Notes: a model not told the origin generated them from the sequence alone. Positions 49,461 to 58,402 are shown, counted from the first letter of the stretch. The stretch: DNA of 64,000 nt from Streptosporangium canum (GCF_900113865.1 NZ_FOQY01000024.1:1-64000); one strand, 5' to 3'. Made by a program: numbers and translations.

Positions 49461-49826
49461 ATGTTAGTGGGAAATGAACCGGAGCCGGGTTTCACCGCCA
49501 CGTCCGGACTGCACGGCACGACGCTCGTCGTGCAGGCCAGTGGTGAGCTGGACCACTACCACACCCCGGTGTTACGGGCGGAGATGAACAGGGCGTGGAG
49601 CGCCCTGCAGTCGCGCACCCTCATCCTCGACCTCTCGGCCCTCACCTTCTGTGACTCCTCGGGGATCGGCGAACTGCTCCAGGCGCGCCACCACGGCCAG
49701 GTCGAGGGGGTCCGGTTCATCGTCACCGGGATCCGGGGGAACCTGGCGCGGCGGCTCAACCTGGCCGGCCTGACACAGGTGTTCGAGGTGTTCCCCTCCG
49801 TCGCCGAGGCGCTTGAGGCCGCCTAG
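49461..49826 (+). CDS. STAS-domain anti-sigma-factor antagonist
   Basis: 121 residues, a single STAS domain: TTLVVQASGELDHYHTPVLR, then LILDLSALTFCDSSGIGELL with the phosphorylatable Ser in DSSGIG (about 62-63). Antagonists of this kind release SigB/SigF-type sigma factors by binding an anti-sigma kinase. ATG 49461 follows AAGG at a suitable distance. No anti-sigma kinase or sigma gene is adjacent, so its partner is elsewhere. Confidence 0.92.
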   Translation: MLVGNEPEPGFTATSGLHGTTLVVQASGELDHYHTPVLRAEMNRAWSALQSRTLILDLSALTFCDSSGIGELLQARHHGQVEGVRFIVTGIRGNLARRLNLAGLTQVFEVFPSVAEALEAA

Positions 49827-49845
49827 GAGACCGGGGCCGTCCGGC

Positions 49846-51024
49846 CTATGCCGGCACCTCGCCGAAGACGTCGCGGTGGGCGATGGACAGGGCGGTGAGA
49901 AGGGCCCCGTGCAGGATCGCGTTGCCTTCCACCGTGCTCGGGCGGACCTGGGTCGAGACGGGGGAGAGCGCGGCGAGACGCTCGCCGACCAGGGCGGCCA
50001 GCGTGTCCCCGCCCGAACGGCCCGTCTCCCCGCCGAGGACGACGAGCCCGGGATCGAGGACGGCGACCGAGGCGAAGGCGCCCTCGGCGATCCTCGCCGC
50101 GAGGGAGTCCCGGTCGAGGCCGCCGATGAACTTGGTGCTCACCAGGTCGCAGAACGACCCGCCCCGCAGGCCGAGGGTGCCGACCTCGCCCGCACCCCCG
50201 GAGGCTCCCCGGCGCAGCCTTCCGTCCAGGGTGACCGCCGCTCCCACCCCGTCGTCCAGCCAGAGCAGGACGAAGTCCTTGCGTCCCCGGGCGGATCCGA
50301 TCCGGTGCTCGGCGACGGCGGCGAGGTTGACCTCGTTCTCCAGGGTGACCGGTGCGTCGATCCGGTGGCGCAGGGCCTGCAGCAGGTTCGGCCGCCAGCC
50401 GGGCACGCCGTTGTCCGTGGCCGGCTCCCCGCTGTGCGGGTTCACCATTCCCGGGGCGCCCACGACGACCGCGTGCAGACTCCTGTGGCCCGCCGCCTCC
50501 GCGACGGTGCCGGCGATGATCGTGACCAGGTCGTCGCCGGGCTCCCCGGAACGTCCGGGCTCTACGGACTGGCCCGCTCCGGCCGGGCGTCCGGCCCCGG
50601 CGGGGCCTGCGGCGTCCAGCGGGCCCACGGTGTCCAGCGGGCCTGCGGTCTTCAGTGAGCGTCCGGTCTCCTGTGAGCGTCCGGCGTCCAGTGGGCGTGC
50701 GGCGGAGCCGACGGTCCGGCCGGTGATGTCGGCGACGGTCACGTTGACCGTGTCACGCCGTACGTCGACCCCGGCCACGTGGGCGCGGTCGGCCACGATG
50801 CCGTAGACGCGGGCGTTCGGCCCCCGCCGGTCCTCGCCGCTCTCGCCCACGACCGCGATCAGCCCGTTCACCCGCAGGCGCTCGATGAGGTCCGACACGG
50901 TCGGGCGGGACAGCCCGGTGAGCGCCCGTAGCTGGGGAGCGGTCAGGGTCCCGTGCTCCAGCAGCAGGTCGAGGGCGAGGCGGTCGTTGATCGCCCGGGC
51001 CATCTGTGGGGTCGCGGTCTTCAT
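49846..51024 (-). CDS. ROK-family transcriptional regulator with repeat insertion
   Basis: 392 residues: an N-terminal MarR-like winged helix (LTAPQLRALTGLSRPTVSDLIERL, given in part) and a ROK domain with ENEVNLAAVAEHRIG and GAAVTLDGRLRRG. The Cys-rich zinc motif CxCGxxGCxE of canonical ROK proteins is missing and the ATP-loop is degraded (GVDVRRD), so it should sense rather than phosphorylate sugars. A Gly/Pro/Ala-rich insertion with repeats (about residues 112-160) interrupts the domain. Divergent from the MFS gene across a palindrome. Confidence 0.88.
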   Translation of the reverse strand: MKTATPQMARAINDRLALDLLLEHGTLTAPQLRALTGLSRPTVSDLIERLRVNGLIAVVGESGEDRRGPNARVYGIVADRAHVAGVDVRRDTVNVTVADITGRTVGSAARPLDAGRSQETGRSLKTAGPLDTVGPLDAAGPAGAGRPAGAGQSVEPGRSGEPGDDLVTIIAGTVAEAAGHRSLHAVVVGAPGMVNPHSGEPATDNGVPGWRPNLLQALRHRIDAPVTLENEVNLAAVAEHRIGSARGRKDFVLLWLDDGVGAAVTLDGRLRRGASGGAGEVGTLGLRGGSFCDLVSTKFIGGLDRDSLAARIAEGAFASVAVLDPGLVVLGGETGRSGGDTLAALVGERLAALSPVSTQVRPSTVEGNAILHGALLTALSIAHRDVFGEVPA

Positions 51025-51034
51025 CCGTCCTCTT

Positions 51035-51058
51035 TTAATCAGGTAGCCTTCCTGTTAA
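51035..51058. promoter_or_regulatory. ROK operator candidate between divergent genes
   Basis: TTAATCAGG (51035-51043) and CCTGTTAA (51051-51058) form an inverted repeat with one bulged base. It lies in the 45-bp gap between the ROK regulator and the MFS transporter. AT-rich half-sites are usual for ROK repressors. Confidence 0.5.
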
Positions 51059-51069
51059 TTTCTAGCATC

Positions 51070-52239
51070 ATGCGCAACGACAATCAACGTGCCCGCATCG
51101 CGATCACGGCCGTGTTCGCCGCCCACGGCGCGGTCTCCGGAAGCATGGCGACCCGTATCCCATGGCTGCAGGAGCATCTCCAGCTCGGCCCGGCCGCGCT
51201 GGGACTCGCCCTGTTCTGCCCCGCCGTCGGCGCCTTCGTCGCCATGCCGATGGCCGGGCGGCTGGTCCACCGCTACGGGGGCCGTGCCGCCACGCGGGTC
51301 CTGATCGCCCTGTGGTGCGCGGCGCTGGCCCTTCCCGCTCTCTCTCCCGGGCTGCCCTGGCTGTGCGCCGCGTTCCTCGCGTACGGCGCGGCGGCCGGCA
51401 TGTGCGACGTCACGATGAACGCGCAGGGAGTGATCGTCGAACGGCGCCTGGAGCGCTCGATCATGTCCGGGCTGCACGGCATGTGGAGCGTGGGCAGCCT
51501 GGCCGGTGCGGGACTCGGGGTGGTCGCGGCGCACGCCGGGATCGACGCGCGTGTCCACCACTCCGTGGCGGCGCTGGCCCTGCTGGTCTTCGGAGTCATG
51601 GCGAGCCGTGGCCTGCTGGACACCCGGCCCGAGCCGGGCGAGCAGGCGCCGCCCCGGTTCGCCGCGCCCTCGCGGGCGATCCTCGCCATCGGAGCCGTCG
51701 GATTCTGCGCCACCTTCGCCGAGGGCGCGAGCATGAACTGGGCCGCCGTCTACGTCAAGGATGTCACCGGCGCCGGTCCCGGCGTCGCCGCCGCCAGCTA
51801 CGCGATCTTCGCTCTGGCCATGGCGGTCACCCGGCTGGCCGGGGACCTGACAGTCCGCAGGCTCGGACCGGTCGTGACCGTCCGCGCCGGCGGCCTGCTC
51901 GCCACCCTCGGCGGAGCCGTGATTGTCATGGCCCGCACCCCGGTGCTGGGAATCATCGGGTTCGCCCTGCTCGGACTGGGAGTGGCCGTGATCGTGCCGC
52001 TGTGCTTCGCCGCCGGGGGCAACGCCACCGCGACGCCCAGCCTGGGAGTCGCCGGAGTCGCGACGATCACCTACCTGTCCGGGCTCATGGCCCCCGCCGT
52101 CACCGGCTGGATCGCCGACGTGACCTCGCTGCCCGCCACATTCGGCCTCATCGCGGTCATCACCCTGGCGGGCACCCTGCTCGCCGGAGCCCTACGCCCC
52201 GCCGCCGTCGCCCCCGTGGGAGCGGGACCGCGCCCGTGA
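51070..52239 (+). CDS. MFS transporter
   Basis: 389 residues and about 12 spans, with the MFS loop GRLVHRYGGRAATR after TM2 and a second-half counterpart. The N-terminal pattern MATRIPWLQEHLQLGPAALGLAL (in two parts) is typical of the YbjJ/YdeA-like drug or sugar efflux group. ATG 51070 lacks a clear ribosome binding site and follows the promoter closely, so it may be leaderless. The ROK repressor across the gap points to a sugar-related substrate. Confidence 0.9.
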   Translation: MRNDNQRARIAITAVFAAHGAVSGSMATRIPWLQEHLQLGPAALGLALFCPAVGAFVAMPMAGRLVHRYGGRAATRVLIALWCAALALPALSPGLPWLCAAFLAYGAAAGMCDVTMNAQGVIVERRLERSIMSGLHGMWSVGSLAGAGLGVVAAHAGIDARVHHSVAALALLVFGVMASRGLLDTRPEPGEQAPPRFAAPSRAILAIGAVGFCATFAEGASMNWAAVYVKDVTGAGPGVAAASYAIFALAMAVTRLAGDLTVRRLGPVVTVRAGGLLATLGGAVIVMARTPVLGIIGFALLGLGVAVIVPLCFAAGGNATATPSLGVAGVATITYLSGLMAPAVTGWIADVTSLPATFGLIAVITLAGTLLAGALRPAAVAPVGAGPRP

Positions 52240-52337
52240 CCCGCATGACGCGTCGCACGGACGACGGCGACGGCCGGGCCGCCGACCGCCAACCGGCGGC
52301 CATCCGGCGGCGCATCGCGGCCATGTTGCGGTTGTGA
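52236..52337 (+). CDS. possible 33-residue basic peptide coupled to MFS gene
   Basis: GTG 52236 overlaps the MFS stop (GTGA) and opens 33 codons, nearly all G/C at the third position. The product is Arg-rich. In a GC-rich genome such a reading frame can arise by chance, and there is no homologue in the window. Confidence 0.22.
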   Translation: MTRMTRRTDDGDGRAADRQPAAIRRRIAAMLRL

Positions 52338-52479
52338 GCAGGTCGCGGCCTCGCGGATGATCCATGGACAGGGCCGATCGCGCGAACCGGCACTACCGTC
52401 TTCCCAGAGGTGAGTGACATGGTGCTTCATCTGAATCCTTTCAGCGTGGAGCCCCCCGGTTTCAGCCGTGGGGAGGAAG

Positions 52480-52860
52480 TCAACCGAACATCGATCCCGA
52501 ACTGGCGGCGGCCCTCGCGAAGTCCCCGCTCCAACCGAGAACGGCCTCCGCCCGTGCGATGCGCGCGGCCAGCGAGCTGTGATGCAGGTGCACGGCGGCG
52601 GCCGCCCGGCGCACCGACCCCTCCGCGCAGAGGGCCCGCACCGCCTCCAGCGCCTCCGCCCCGTACGGCCTGCGGGAGAGCTCCTCAACGGCCCGCACGT
52701 CGGCGAGGCCGACGGGGCACTGCGTCAGCCGTGCCGTCGCCTGGAGGAGCACCGAGACGCTCGCGTGGTTGCGCACCAGCGAGTCGAAGTACGCGATGAC
52801 GCGGACGGCACTCTCCGCGTCGGCGTCCAGAGTCGACAGGCGCAGCAGTAATCCCTGCAC
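52480..52860 (-). pseudogene. PucR/CdaR-type regulator reduced by internal deletion
   Basis: 126 residues. The N-terminus (LLLRLSTLDADAESAVRVIAYF) matches the start of a roughly 400-residue HTH regulator, and the C-terminus is a PucR-type HTH (AAAAVHLHHSSLAARIARAEAVLGW, in part). The sensor middle is missing, so about 270 residues seem to have been lost in frame. It may still bind DNA. It lies directly upstream of a possible coupled peptide on the other strand. Confidence 0.6.
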
Positions 52861-52869
52861 GGCTCCAGG

Positions 52870-53553
52870 TTAGGCTCCGCCGGGGCCGGAGGGCATGCCG
52901 GTCTCCCTCCCGTGCCTGTCGCCGAGTTCACGGTCAAGGGACGGCTGGACATCCGCGGCATACTCGCGGACCGTCTCGGCCAGCGTGCCCGGCGTGCGGA
53001 ACCGGACGGCCTGCCATCCGTGCCGGCGGGCCGCCGCGACATTGGCTCCGCTGTCGTCGATGAAGACGATGTCCCCGGGAACCACGCCCAGTCCCATGGT
53101 CACGGCCGCGAAGGCGGCCGGGTGAGGTTTGCGGTGCCCGAGCCGGTGACTGAAGAACAGCCGGTCGAAGGGCGCGAACGCCTGAGAGTGAAGCCGGGGC
53201 AGGGCGTCCTCCTCCAGCGGCCCGTTGTTGGTGAACACCGCCATGGGCAGCCCGTGCCCGCTGATCAGGGTGTCGATGACGGCGGGGTTGGGCCGATAGG
53301 CGGCGCACCAGGCCGCGTCGAGCTCGTCGTCGGTGCCGGGGAAGCCGATGACGGCGCGGATGCGCACCCGGACCTCGGCTGCGGTGGGGTAGCGGCCCTC
53401 GTCGCTGCCGGCGCCGAAGTCCGACTCCCACAGCAGGGCGTGGATCCGTTCCGGGGAGCTCCCGCACGCTCGGGCGAGGATCCGCAGCCGGTGGGGGTGA
53501 TCGAAGTCGAAGAGCACTCCGCCGAGATCGCACAGCAGCACGCGGGCGCTCAC
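52870..53553 (-). CDS. HAD-superfamily hydrolase
   Basis: 227 residues: motif I LLCDLGGVLFDFD (about 6-18), motif II VFTNNG, motif III Lys in HRKPHPAAF, motif IV DIVFIDDSGANV. Typical phosphatase of small metabolites. GTG 53553 overlaps the decarboxylase stop by GTGA, so it belongs to the XRE-cupin/decarboxylase operon. Substrate unknown. Confidence 0.92.
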   Translation of the reverse strand: MSARVLLCDLGGVLFDFDHPHRLRILARACGSSPERIHALLWESDFGAGSDEGRYPTAAEVRVRIRAVIGFPGTDDELDAAWCAAYRPNPAVIDTLISGHGLPMAVFTNNGPLEEDALPRLHSQAFAPFDRLFFSHRLGHRKPHPAAFAAVTMGLGVVPGDIVFIDDSGANVAAARRHGWQAVRFRTPGTLAETVREYAADVQPSLDRELGDRHGRETGMPSGPGGA

Positions 53554-54971
53554 CAGCCGATCTCCCTCGCGGCCGCGCGGATCTCGGCGAGCAGGACGGC
53601 CAGGTCGTCCTCGGTGGTGGCCGGGTGGAGGAAACAGGCGCGCAGCGCGTCGTCCGTACCGAGACGGGTGCCGGTGATGAAGGCGCCGCCCCGTCGCTGG
53701 ACGGCGGCGGGGACGGCGCGGTTGAGCGCGTCGAGCCGATCGCCGGTGATCTCCGGCGCCGGGCGGTACCGGAACGCGGTGATGGAGGTGGTGACGGGGG
53801 CGAGGAGTTCGAAGTCGCCGGAGTCGTCGACCATGGCGGCCAGGGTGCGCGCGAGCCCTGCCGTGTGGTTCACGAGCCGGCCGACGCCCTGGCGGCCGAG
53901 GTGAGACATCGTCGCCCAGGCCTTCAGTGCCCGGAAGGGGCGCGTCTGCTCCGGGCCGTACTCGGAGAACCAGCCGAGCTCGTCGGCGTTCTCGTCGTGC
54001 AGGTACGCCGGTACCAGGCTGAACGCGGCGCGGGCCGAGGCCGGATCGCGCAACAGCGCGCATCCGCAGCCCACCGGGACGCCGAGCCACTTGTGCGGGT
54101 CCAGCGCCAGTGAATCCGCCCTGTCCATTCCCGCGTAGCAGGGCGCGGCGCCGTCGGCCAGGACGCCGAACGCGCCGTAGGCGCCGTCGATGTGGAACCA
54201 CAGCCGGTTCTCGGCGGCGACGTCGGCGATCTCGTCGAGCGGGTCGACGGCGCCGGTGTTGACGGTGCCCGCGCTCGCGGCCACGCAGAACGGCCGCAGA
54301 CCCGCTGCCACGTCCTCGGCGATCATCGACCGGAGGGTGCCGACGTCCATGCGGTACGCGGCGTCGACCGGCACCGTGCGCACCTGCCGTGATCCCAGCC
54401 CCAGCAGTTCGGCGGCCTTGCGCAGGCAGCTGTGCCCTTCCGCCGAGACGTACAGGACCAGCGGCGGCCGCCCGGAGAGCCCCTCCTCGCGAGCGTCCCA
54501 TCCGTCCTGGAGCGCCGCCCGCTGCCTGGCGGCGGCCAGGCAGACGATGGTGGCCATGGACGCCCCGCTGGTCAGCAGCCCGCCACCCGGCGGGTGGGGG
54601 TAGCCGACGAGGTCGGCCAGCCAGCGCACGACGGTGCGCTCCAGCAAGGGGCCGGCGTGCTCGCCGCCCGCGCAGCTCGGGTTCAGGGTGGCGGCCAGCG
54701 GCTCGACGAGCACGCCCGCCGGGGAGGGCGGGGAGTTCACCCAGCCGAAGAACCGGGGATGCCCGTTTCCCATCGGGTGGCGCATCACCCGGCTCCGCAC
54801 ATCCTCCACCAGCTCGTCCAGCGCCCGGCCGGTCTCGGGCAGCCGCTGGGCGGTCAGCCAGAGGCGATCCTCGGCCGGCACCGGCCGCCAGACCGGCTCC
54901 TCGCGGATGTGCCCGAAGTGGTCGGCTATGAGGTCGGCCGCCCTCCCGGCGGCTCGGCGCAGCTCATCCAT
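53550..54971 (-). CDS. PLP-dependent group II (aromatic-type) amino-acid decarboxylase
   Basis: 473 residues of the pyridoxal_deC family: NGHPRFFGWVNSPPSPAG, FHIDGAYGAFGVLADG and the PLP lysine in LALDPHKWLGVPVGCG. The family includes aromatic, glutamate and diaminobutyrate decarboxylases; substrate cannot be fixed here. It starts inside the end of the XRE-cupin gene (8-nt overlap) and couples to a HAD hydrolase. Confidence 0.92.
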   Translation of the reverse strand: MDELRRAAGRAADLIADHFGHIREEPVWRPVPAEDRLWLTAQRLPETGRALDELVEDVRSRVMRHPMGNGHPRFFGWVNSPPSPAGVLVEPLAATLNPSCAGGEHAGPLLERTVVRWLADLVGYPHPPGGGLLTSGASMATIVCLAAARQRAALQDGWDAREEGLSGRPPLVLYVSAEGHSCLRKAAELLGLGSRQVRTVPVDAAYRMDVGTLRSMIAEDVAAGLRPFCVAASAGTVNTGAVDPLDEIADVAAENRLWFHIDGAYGAFGVLADGAAPCYAGMDRADSLALDPHKWLGVPVGCGCALLRDPASARAAFSLVPAYLHDENADELGWFSEYGPEQTRPFRALKAWATMSHLGRQGVGRLVNHTAGLARTLAAMVDDSGDFELLAPVTTSITAFRYRPAPEITGDRLDALNRAVPAAVQRRGGAFITGTRLGTDDALRACFLHPATTEDDLAVLLAEIRAAAREIGW

Positions 54972-55611
54972 CGAGCATCCCCTTCCGCGGCCCGTGGTGC
55001 GCGGCCGAGGGGCCGCCCAACTCCATGGCCAGGTAGTACACGCAGTCGGTGTCGCCGTCGTTGGCGAAGGCGTGGCGGCGGTCGCCCGGGTAGTAGACCG
55101 AGTCCCCGGCGTCCAGGGTGTGCGGCCGGTCGTCGACCGTGAGCCGCAGCCGGCCGGATTCGACGGCCACGTACTCGCGCGAGCCCGGAGAGTGCGGGGC
55201 GAACTCGCCCGCGTCGACGCCCGGACCGATGGTCGTCCTCATGAACTCGAACTCCACATCCGGCAGCACGGGCGACAGGATGCGCCGCTCCCACCCGGAC
55301 GGGTCGCGCAGCACGCGCTGCTCGGCCCGGCGGAGCACCCGCGGTGTCTCCCGCGCGGGCTCGTCCAGCAGCCGTGCGATCGAGGTGCCCAGCGCTGTGG
55401 CCAGCCGGTCCAGGACGAGCACGCTCGGCGTCTTGGCCCCCCGCTCGACCTCGGACACCATGCTCCGGCTGATCCCGCTCAGCTCGGCCAGCCGTTCGAT
55501 GGACAGTCCGCGAGACCTGCGCTCGCCCCGGATCCGTGTGCCCAGCTCGGCCATCGACAGACCGCTGGAGAGAACTCCGTCATCTTCCACGGTCTCCACT
55601 ATAGAGGTCAT
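54964..55611 (-). CDS. XRE-family regulator with cupin domain
   Basis: 215 residues: HTH LGTRIRGERRSRGLSIERL with SGISRSMVSEVERG, then a cupin (GEFAPHSPGSREYVAVESGRL; YYPGDRRHAFAN). It should sense a small molecule, perhaps the amino acid handled by the next gene. ATG 55611 lies in the middle of a 14-bp palindrome, which suggests either a leaderless transcript or a true start at ATG 55554 (MAELGTRI). Confidence 0.9.
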   Translation of the reverse strand: MTSIVETVEDDGVLSSGLSMAELGTRIRGERRSRGLSIERLAELSGISRSMVSEVERGAKTPSVLVLDRLATALGTSIARLLDEPARETPRVLRRAEQRVLRDPSGWERRILSPVLPDVEFEFMRTTIGPGVDAGEFAPHSPGSREYVAVESGRLRLTVDDRPHTLDAGDSVYYPGDRRHAFANDGDTDCVYYLAMELGGPSAAHHGPRKGMLDG

Positions 55612-55629
55612 ATTTCCTCAATAGTGGAG
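55594..55629. promoter_or_regulatory. operator palindrome at XRE-cupin promoter
   Basis: CTCCACTATAGAGG (55594-55607) and CCTCAATAGTGGAG (55616-55629) match at 13 of 14 positions in inverted orientation around 8 nt. Autoregulation by the XRE-cupin protein is likely. Confidence 0.65.
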
Positions 55630-55761
55630 GGGTGTCCCTCGCGCCTTTGCGGTGAGGAGCCCGGCACCAAGAGTGGCGACGCCGATCCACAGCAGCGCGA
55701 CCAACCGGTTGGGCCCGGCGACCTCTCTGCCGGGGGCGATAGGAAGAACCCCGCCGAAGAA
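55618..55761 (-). pseudogene. C-terminal remnant of a membrane protein
   Basis: An open stretch on the minus strand ends with one good hydrophobic span (LVALLWIGVATLGAGLLTA) and a basic tail before a stop at 55618. There is no start or N-terminal part. It looks like the end of a degraded transporter; this is a tentative reading. Confidence 0.25.
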
Positions 55762-55867
55762 CGGGCTTTGACCATGCCTGCGAGGCGCTGCCCGCGCATC
55801 CCGCGCCCGGGGCGGCACCGAACCGCTTCTCCGGCTCCTGCGCGCCCGGCGTTCGCGAGACAGGAGT

Positions 55868-56003
55868 GTCTCCGCGCACACCTTCCGCAAGCACGTGGCC
55901 GACCTCCTCACCCGCCTCGGCGCGGCCGGCCGCTGCCCGGCGGCACTCCTGGCCAAGGAGAACGGCTGGCTCCGGCGACGCGCTTCACAGCGTGGAAGGC
56001 GCC
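55868..56003 (+). pseudogene. LuxR-type HTH fragment cut by the insertion sequence
   Basis: VSAHTFRKHVADLLTRLGAAGR followed by PAALLAKENGWL matches the recognition part and last helix of a LuxR-family HTH. Only this C-terminal tail remains. The reading frame runs into the left end of the IS at 56002-56004, and the upstream sequence in this frame is not recognisable. Confidence 0.55.
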
Positions 56004-57373
56004 CAGGGCCGAAGCGTTCTCGGCTGGTGGGACGCACGCGGGCTCGACGAGGCCGGGCGGTGAGGGCACCCCCGGAGTGTGAATGACAAACGCGACCCCC
56101 GATGATCGTTGGTTGTCTACGCCAGTCGATCAAGAACAGGGGCCGCGTTCGCGTGCCATCATCCCCGATCGACGTGCTCACCCGCCACCTGGAGCACGTC
56201 ACCGTCGCCGACCCACCGACCGACCTGCTCGATCTGCCGGCCCTGGCCGAGGTGCTGGATGCGGTGCCCGACCCGCGCAGCCGCCGGGGACGCCGCTACC
56301 GGCTCGGCCCGCTACTGGCGTTATCCCTGCTCGCCGTACTCGGCGGAGCAACCTCTCTGGCAAAGATCACCCGGGTCATCGCCGGATACCACCCAGACCT
56401 GCGCACCCGAGCTGGGTTACCCGGCACACCACGGCTGGCCGCCAGCACCCTGGGACGGCTCCTCGCCCGCCTGGACGGCGACGCCTTCGACACCGCGACC
56501 TGCGGCTACCTGGCCTCGCTCACGGCCGGCACCCCGCCTGCCGGCATGAGCAGCCCACCCTCAGGCCGGGCCGCGCTCGCCGGCCTGGCCGTCGACGGCA
56601 AGACCCTGCGCGGCAGCCGCACCACCGACACCACGGTCCATCTGCTGGCCGCCATGCGCCATGACACCCAGATCGTCGTGGCCCAACGGCAGATCGAGGC
56701 CAAAAGCAACGAGATCCCCGCCTTCGCGCCCCTGCTGTCCGGCCTGGACCTCACCGGCGTGGTGGTCACCGCCGACGCCCTGCACACCCAGCACGAACAC
56801 GCCCGCCAGATCATCGCCGCCGACGGCCACTACCTGTTCATCGCCAAGGGCAACCAGCCCACGCTGCACCACCGGCTCAAAGCCCTGCCCTGGCGTGAAG
56901 CGGTCCTCAACGACCGCACCGACGAGACCGGACATGGCCGCCGCGAGATCCGCCGCATGAAGATCTGCACGGCCCGCCCGGGGCTACCCTTCCCGCACGC
57001 CGCCCAGGCGATCCAGGTAAAACGCCGCCGCACCGACCACAAGACGGGCAAGACCACCATCGTCACGATCTACGCCATCACCAGCCTCCCACCCGGCCGG
57101 ATCACCCACGCCCAGCTCGCCACGCTCATCCGCGGCCACTGGAGCATCGAAGCCCTGCACCACATTCGCGACGTCACCTACCGCGAGGACGCCTCCAAAA
57201 TCCGCACCCGCACCGCACCCCGGATCATGGCCAGCCTCCGCAACCTGGCTATCGGCCTGGCACGCCTCATCGGCTGGACCAACATCACCGCCGCCACCGA
57301 CCACTACCGCAGCCAGCCCGCCGACGGACTCCAGCTACTCGGTCTTACAACATGAGAACGCTTCGGCCCTGGG
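56002..57373 (+). mobile_element. ISAs1-family insertion sequence
   Basis: Terminal inverted repeats of 20 bp are perfect: CCCAGGGCCGAAGCGTTCTC at 56002-56021 and its complement at 57354-57373. Family-typical tips (CAGGGCCG) put the ends at 56004 and 57371, about 1.37 kb. One intact transposase. No 8-10 bp target duplication is visible at the flanks under either boundary. Confidence 0.9.
56102..57355 (+). CDS. ISAs1-family DDE transposase
   Basis: 417 residues, apparently full length. Family N-terminal domain ([33 protein letters not shown]), then the DDE triad in [18 protein letters not shown] and [17 protein letters not shown]. The stop overlaps the right terminal repeat. A later start at GTG 56154 is also possible. 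The gene looks functional. Confidence 0.93.
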   Translation: MIVGCLRQSIKNRGRVRVPSSPIDVLTRHLEHVTVADPPTDLLDLPALAEVLDAVPDPRSRRGRRYRLGPLLALSLLAVLGGATSLAKITRVIAGYHPDLRTRAGLPGTPRLAASTLGRLLARLDGDAFDTATCGYLASLTAGTPPAGMSSPPSGRAALAGLAVDGKTLRGSRTTDTTVHLLAAMRHDTQIVVAQRQIEAKSNEIPAFAPLLSGLDLTGVVVTADALHTQHEHARQIIAADGHYLFIAKGNQPTLHHRLKALPWREAVLNDRTDETGHGRREIRRMKICTARPGLPFPHAAQAIQVKRRRTDHKTGKTTIVTIYAITSLPPGRITHAQLATLIRGHWSIEALHHIRDVTYREDASKIRTRTAPRIMASLRNLAIGLARLIGWTNITAATDHYRSQPADGLQLLGLTT

Positions 57374-57497
57374 TGTCCTGCAGGGCCAGCCGAAGACGAA
57401 GTTCGCCTGAAGGAGGATATGACTGTTCATCGAGCCTGAAGGGGCGGGTGCGTGGCGGTAGCATCGAAAGCAGTCTGAGTGAACGGGGAGGGGTGAC

Positions 57498-57878
57498 ATG
57501 GTTTATCGCCCTATGACACTCGTTGACCTTGCCGCGCGCCTGGCGGCTAACACCGACGACAAGATCCGTTGGAAGCTCGTGTGGGAATTTCTGGAGGAGT
57601 ATCGCTGGGAGGCGCCGGGCCTTCAGCCCTCGCTGCTCCAGTCCGAGCCGGAATCCGTGGACGACGAACGGTGGGATGCCTTGCTGGCCGCTCTTGCGGA
57701 GCATCTCACCGCAAAGCATGATCTTGCCCCGCCCTCATGGACGGCGCTACGGGTGTTGCGACGTCCCTGGTTCCCCGCCGAACTGGCCAGCCAGCGTGCG
57801 GATGCGCTCGTCTGGGCGCCTGCTGCATTCCGTAAGCACGGCGTCTACCTTTCGAGCAAGGATCTCGAGGCAGCGTGA
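57498..57878 (+). CDS. putative antitoxin-like partner of the nucleotidyltransferase
   Basis: 126 residues, helical, with a clear ribosome binding site (GGGGAGGGG) before ATG 57498. It begins MVYRPMTLVDLAARLAANTD and is rich in Leu/Trp/Glu. I recognise no DNA-binding motif. It overlaps the next gene by GTGA, the classical small-gene-first order of toxin-antitoxin pairs. Confidence 0.75.
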   Translation: MVYRPMTLVDLAARLAANTDDKIRWKLVWEFLEEYRWEAPGLQPSLLQSEPESVDDERWDALLAALAEHLTAKHDLAPPSWTALRVLRRPWFPAELASQRADALVWAPAAFRKHGVYLSSKDLEAA

Positions 57879-58402
57879 GCGGGACAGACGACGGACTGCT
57901 CGGCCGGGTGGAGCTTGAACGAGCATTCACCGCACTGGGGGAGCGGCTGACGCGCAGGGGCGTTGTCGCCGATCTTTTCGTCGTGGGCGGAGCCGCAATG
58001 GCGCTCGCCTACGACGCCGTCCGGGTCACCCGTGACGTGGACGCGCTCTTCGTGCCGCATGGAGTGGTTCTGGAAGAGGCCCGTCGGGTCGCCGAGGATC
58101 TTGGAATGCCGCCGTGGTGGTTGAACGAGCAGGCCAGCGTCTACATCTCCGGGAAAGACGATCCGGGGAAACGGAGAGTCTTCGATCATCCGGGCCTCCG
58201 TGTGATGGCGGCTTCACCGGAGCACATCTTCGCGATGAAGGCGATGGCGGCGCGGACACGCGATGTAGATGATCTCCGACATCTGGCGGAGCTGGCTAAC
58301 GTCGTCTCCTCGGAGGACGCGATCCGCTTGTGCGCGCAGTTCTTCCCGGGAGAGGAGCCTTCCCCCAGAGCACGGGCGGTGCTGGTCGACCTGTTTGGCT
58401 GA
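57875..58402 (+). CDS. DUF6036/AbiEii-like nucleotidyltransferase
   Basis: 175 residues with a minimal nucleotidyltransferase core: LFVVGGAAMALAYDAVRVTRDVDALF gives the GG...DxD signature (given in two parts), then LGMPPWWLNEQASVYI and HIFAMKAMAARTRDVDDLRHL. Related proteins include AbiEii and MenT toxins that nucleotidylate tRNA. GTG 57875 is coupled to the partner gene. A toxin role is inferred from family and context. Confidence 0.8.
   Translation: MSGTDDGLLGRVELERAFTALGERLTRRGVVADLFVVGGAAMALAYDAVRVTRDVDALFVPHGVVLEEARRVAEDLGMPPWWLNEQASVYISGKDDPGKRRVFDHPGLRVMAASPEHIFAMKAMAARTRDVDDLRHLAELANVVSSEDAIRLCAQFFPGEEPSPRARAVLVDLFG

Noticed and set aside
52410-52799. Plus-strand ORF with a fair RBS starting MSDMVLHLNPFSVE, considered as a RiPP precursor
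   Set aside because: After about 25 residues it becomes Arg/Pro shadow sequence antisense to the PucR remnant, and no maturation enzyme is nearby.
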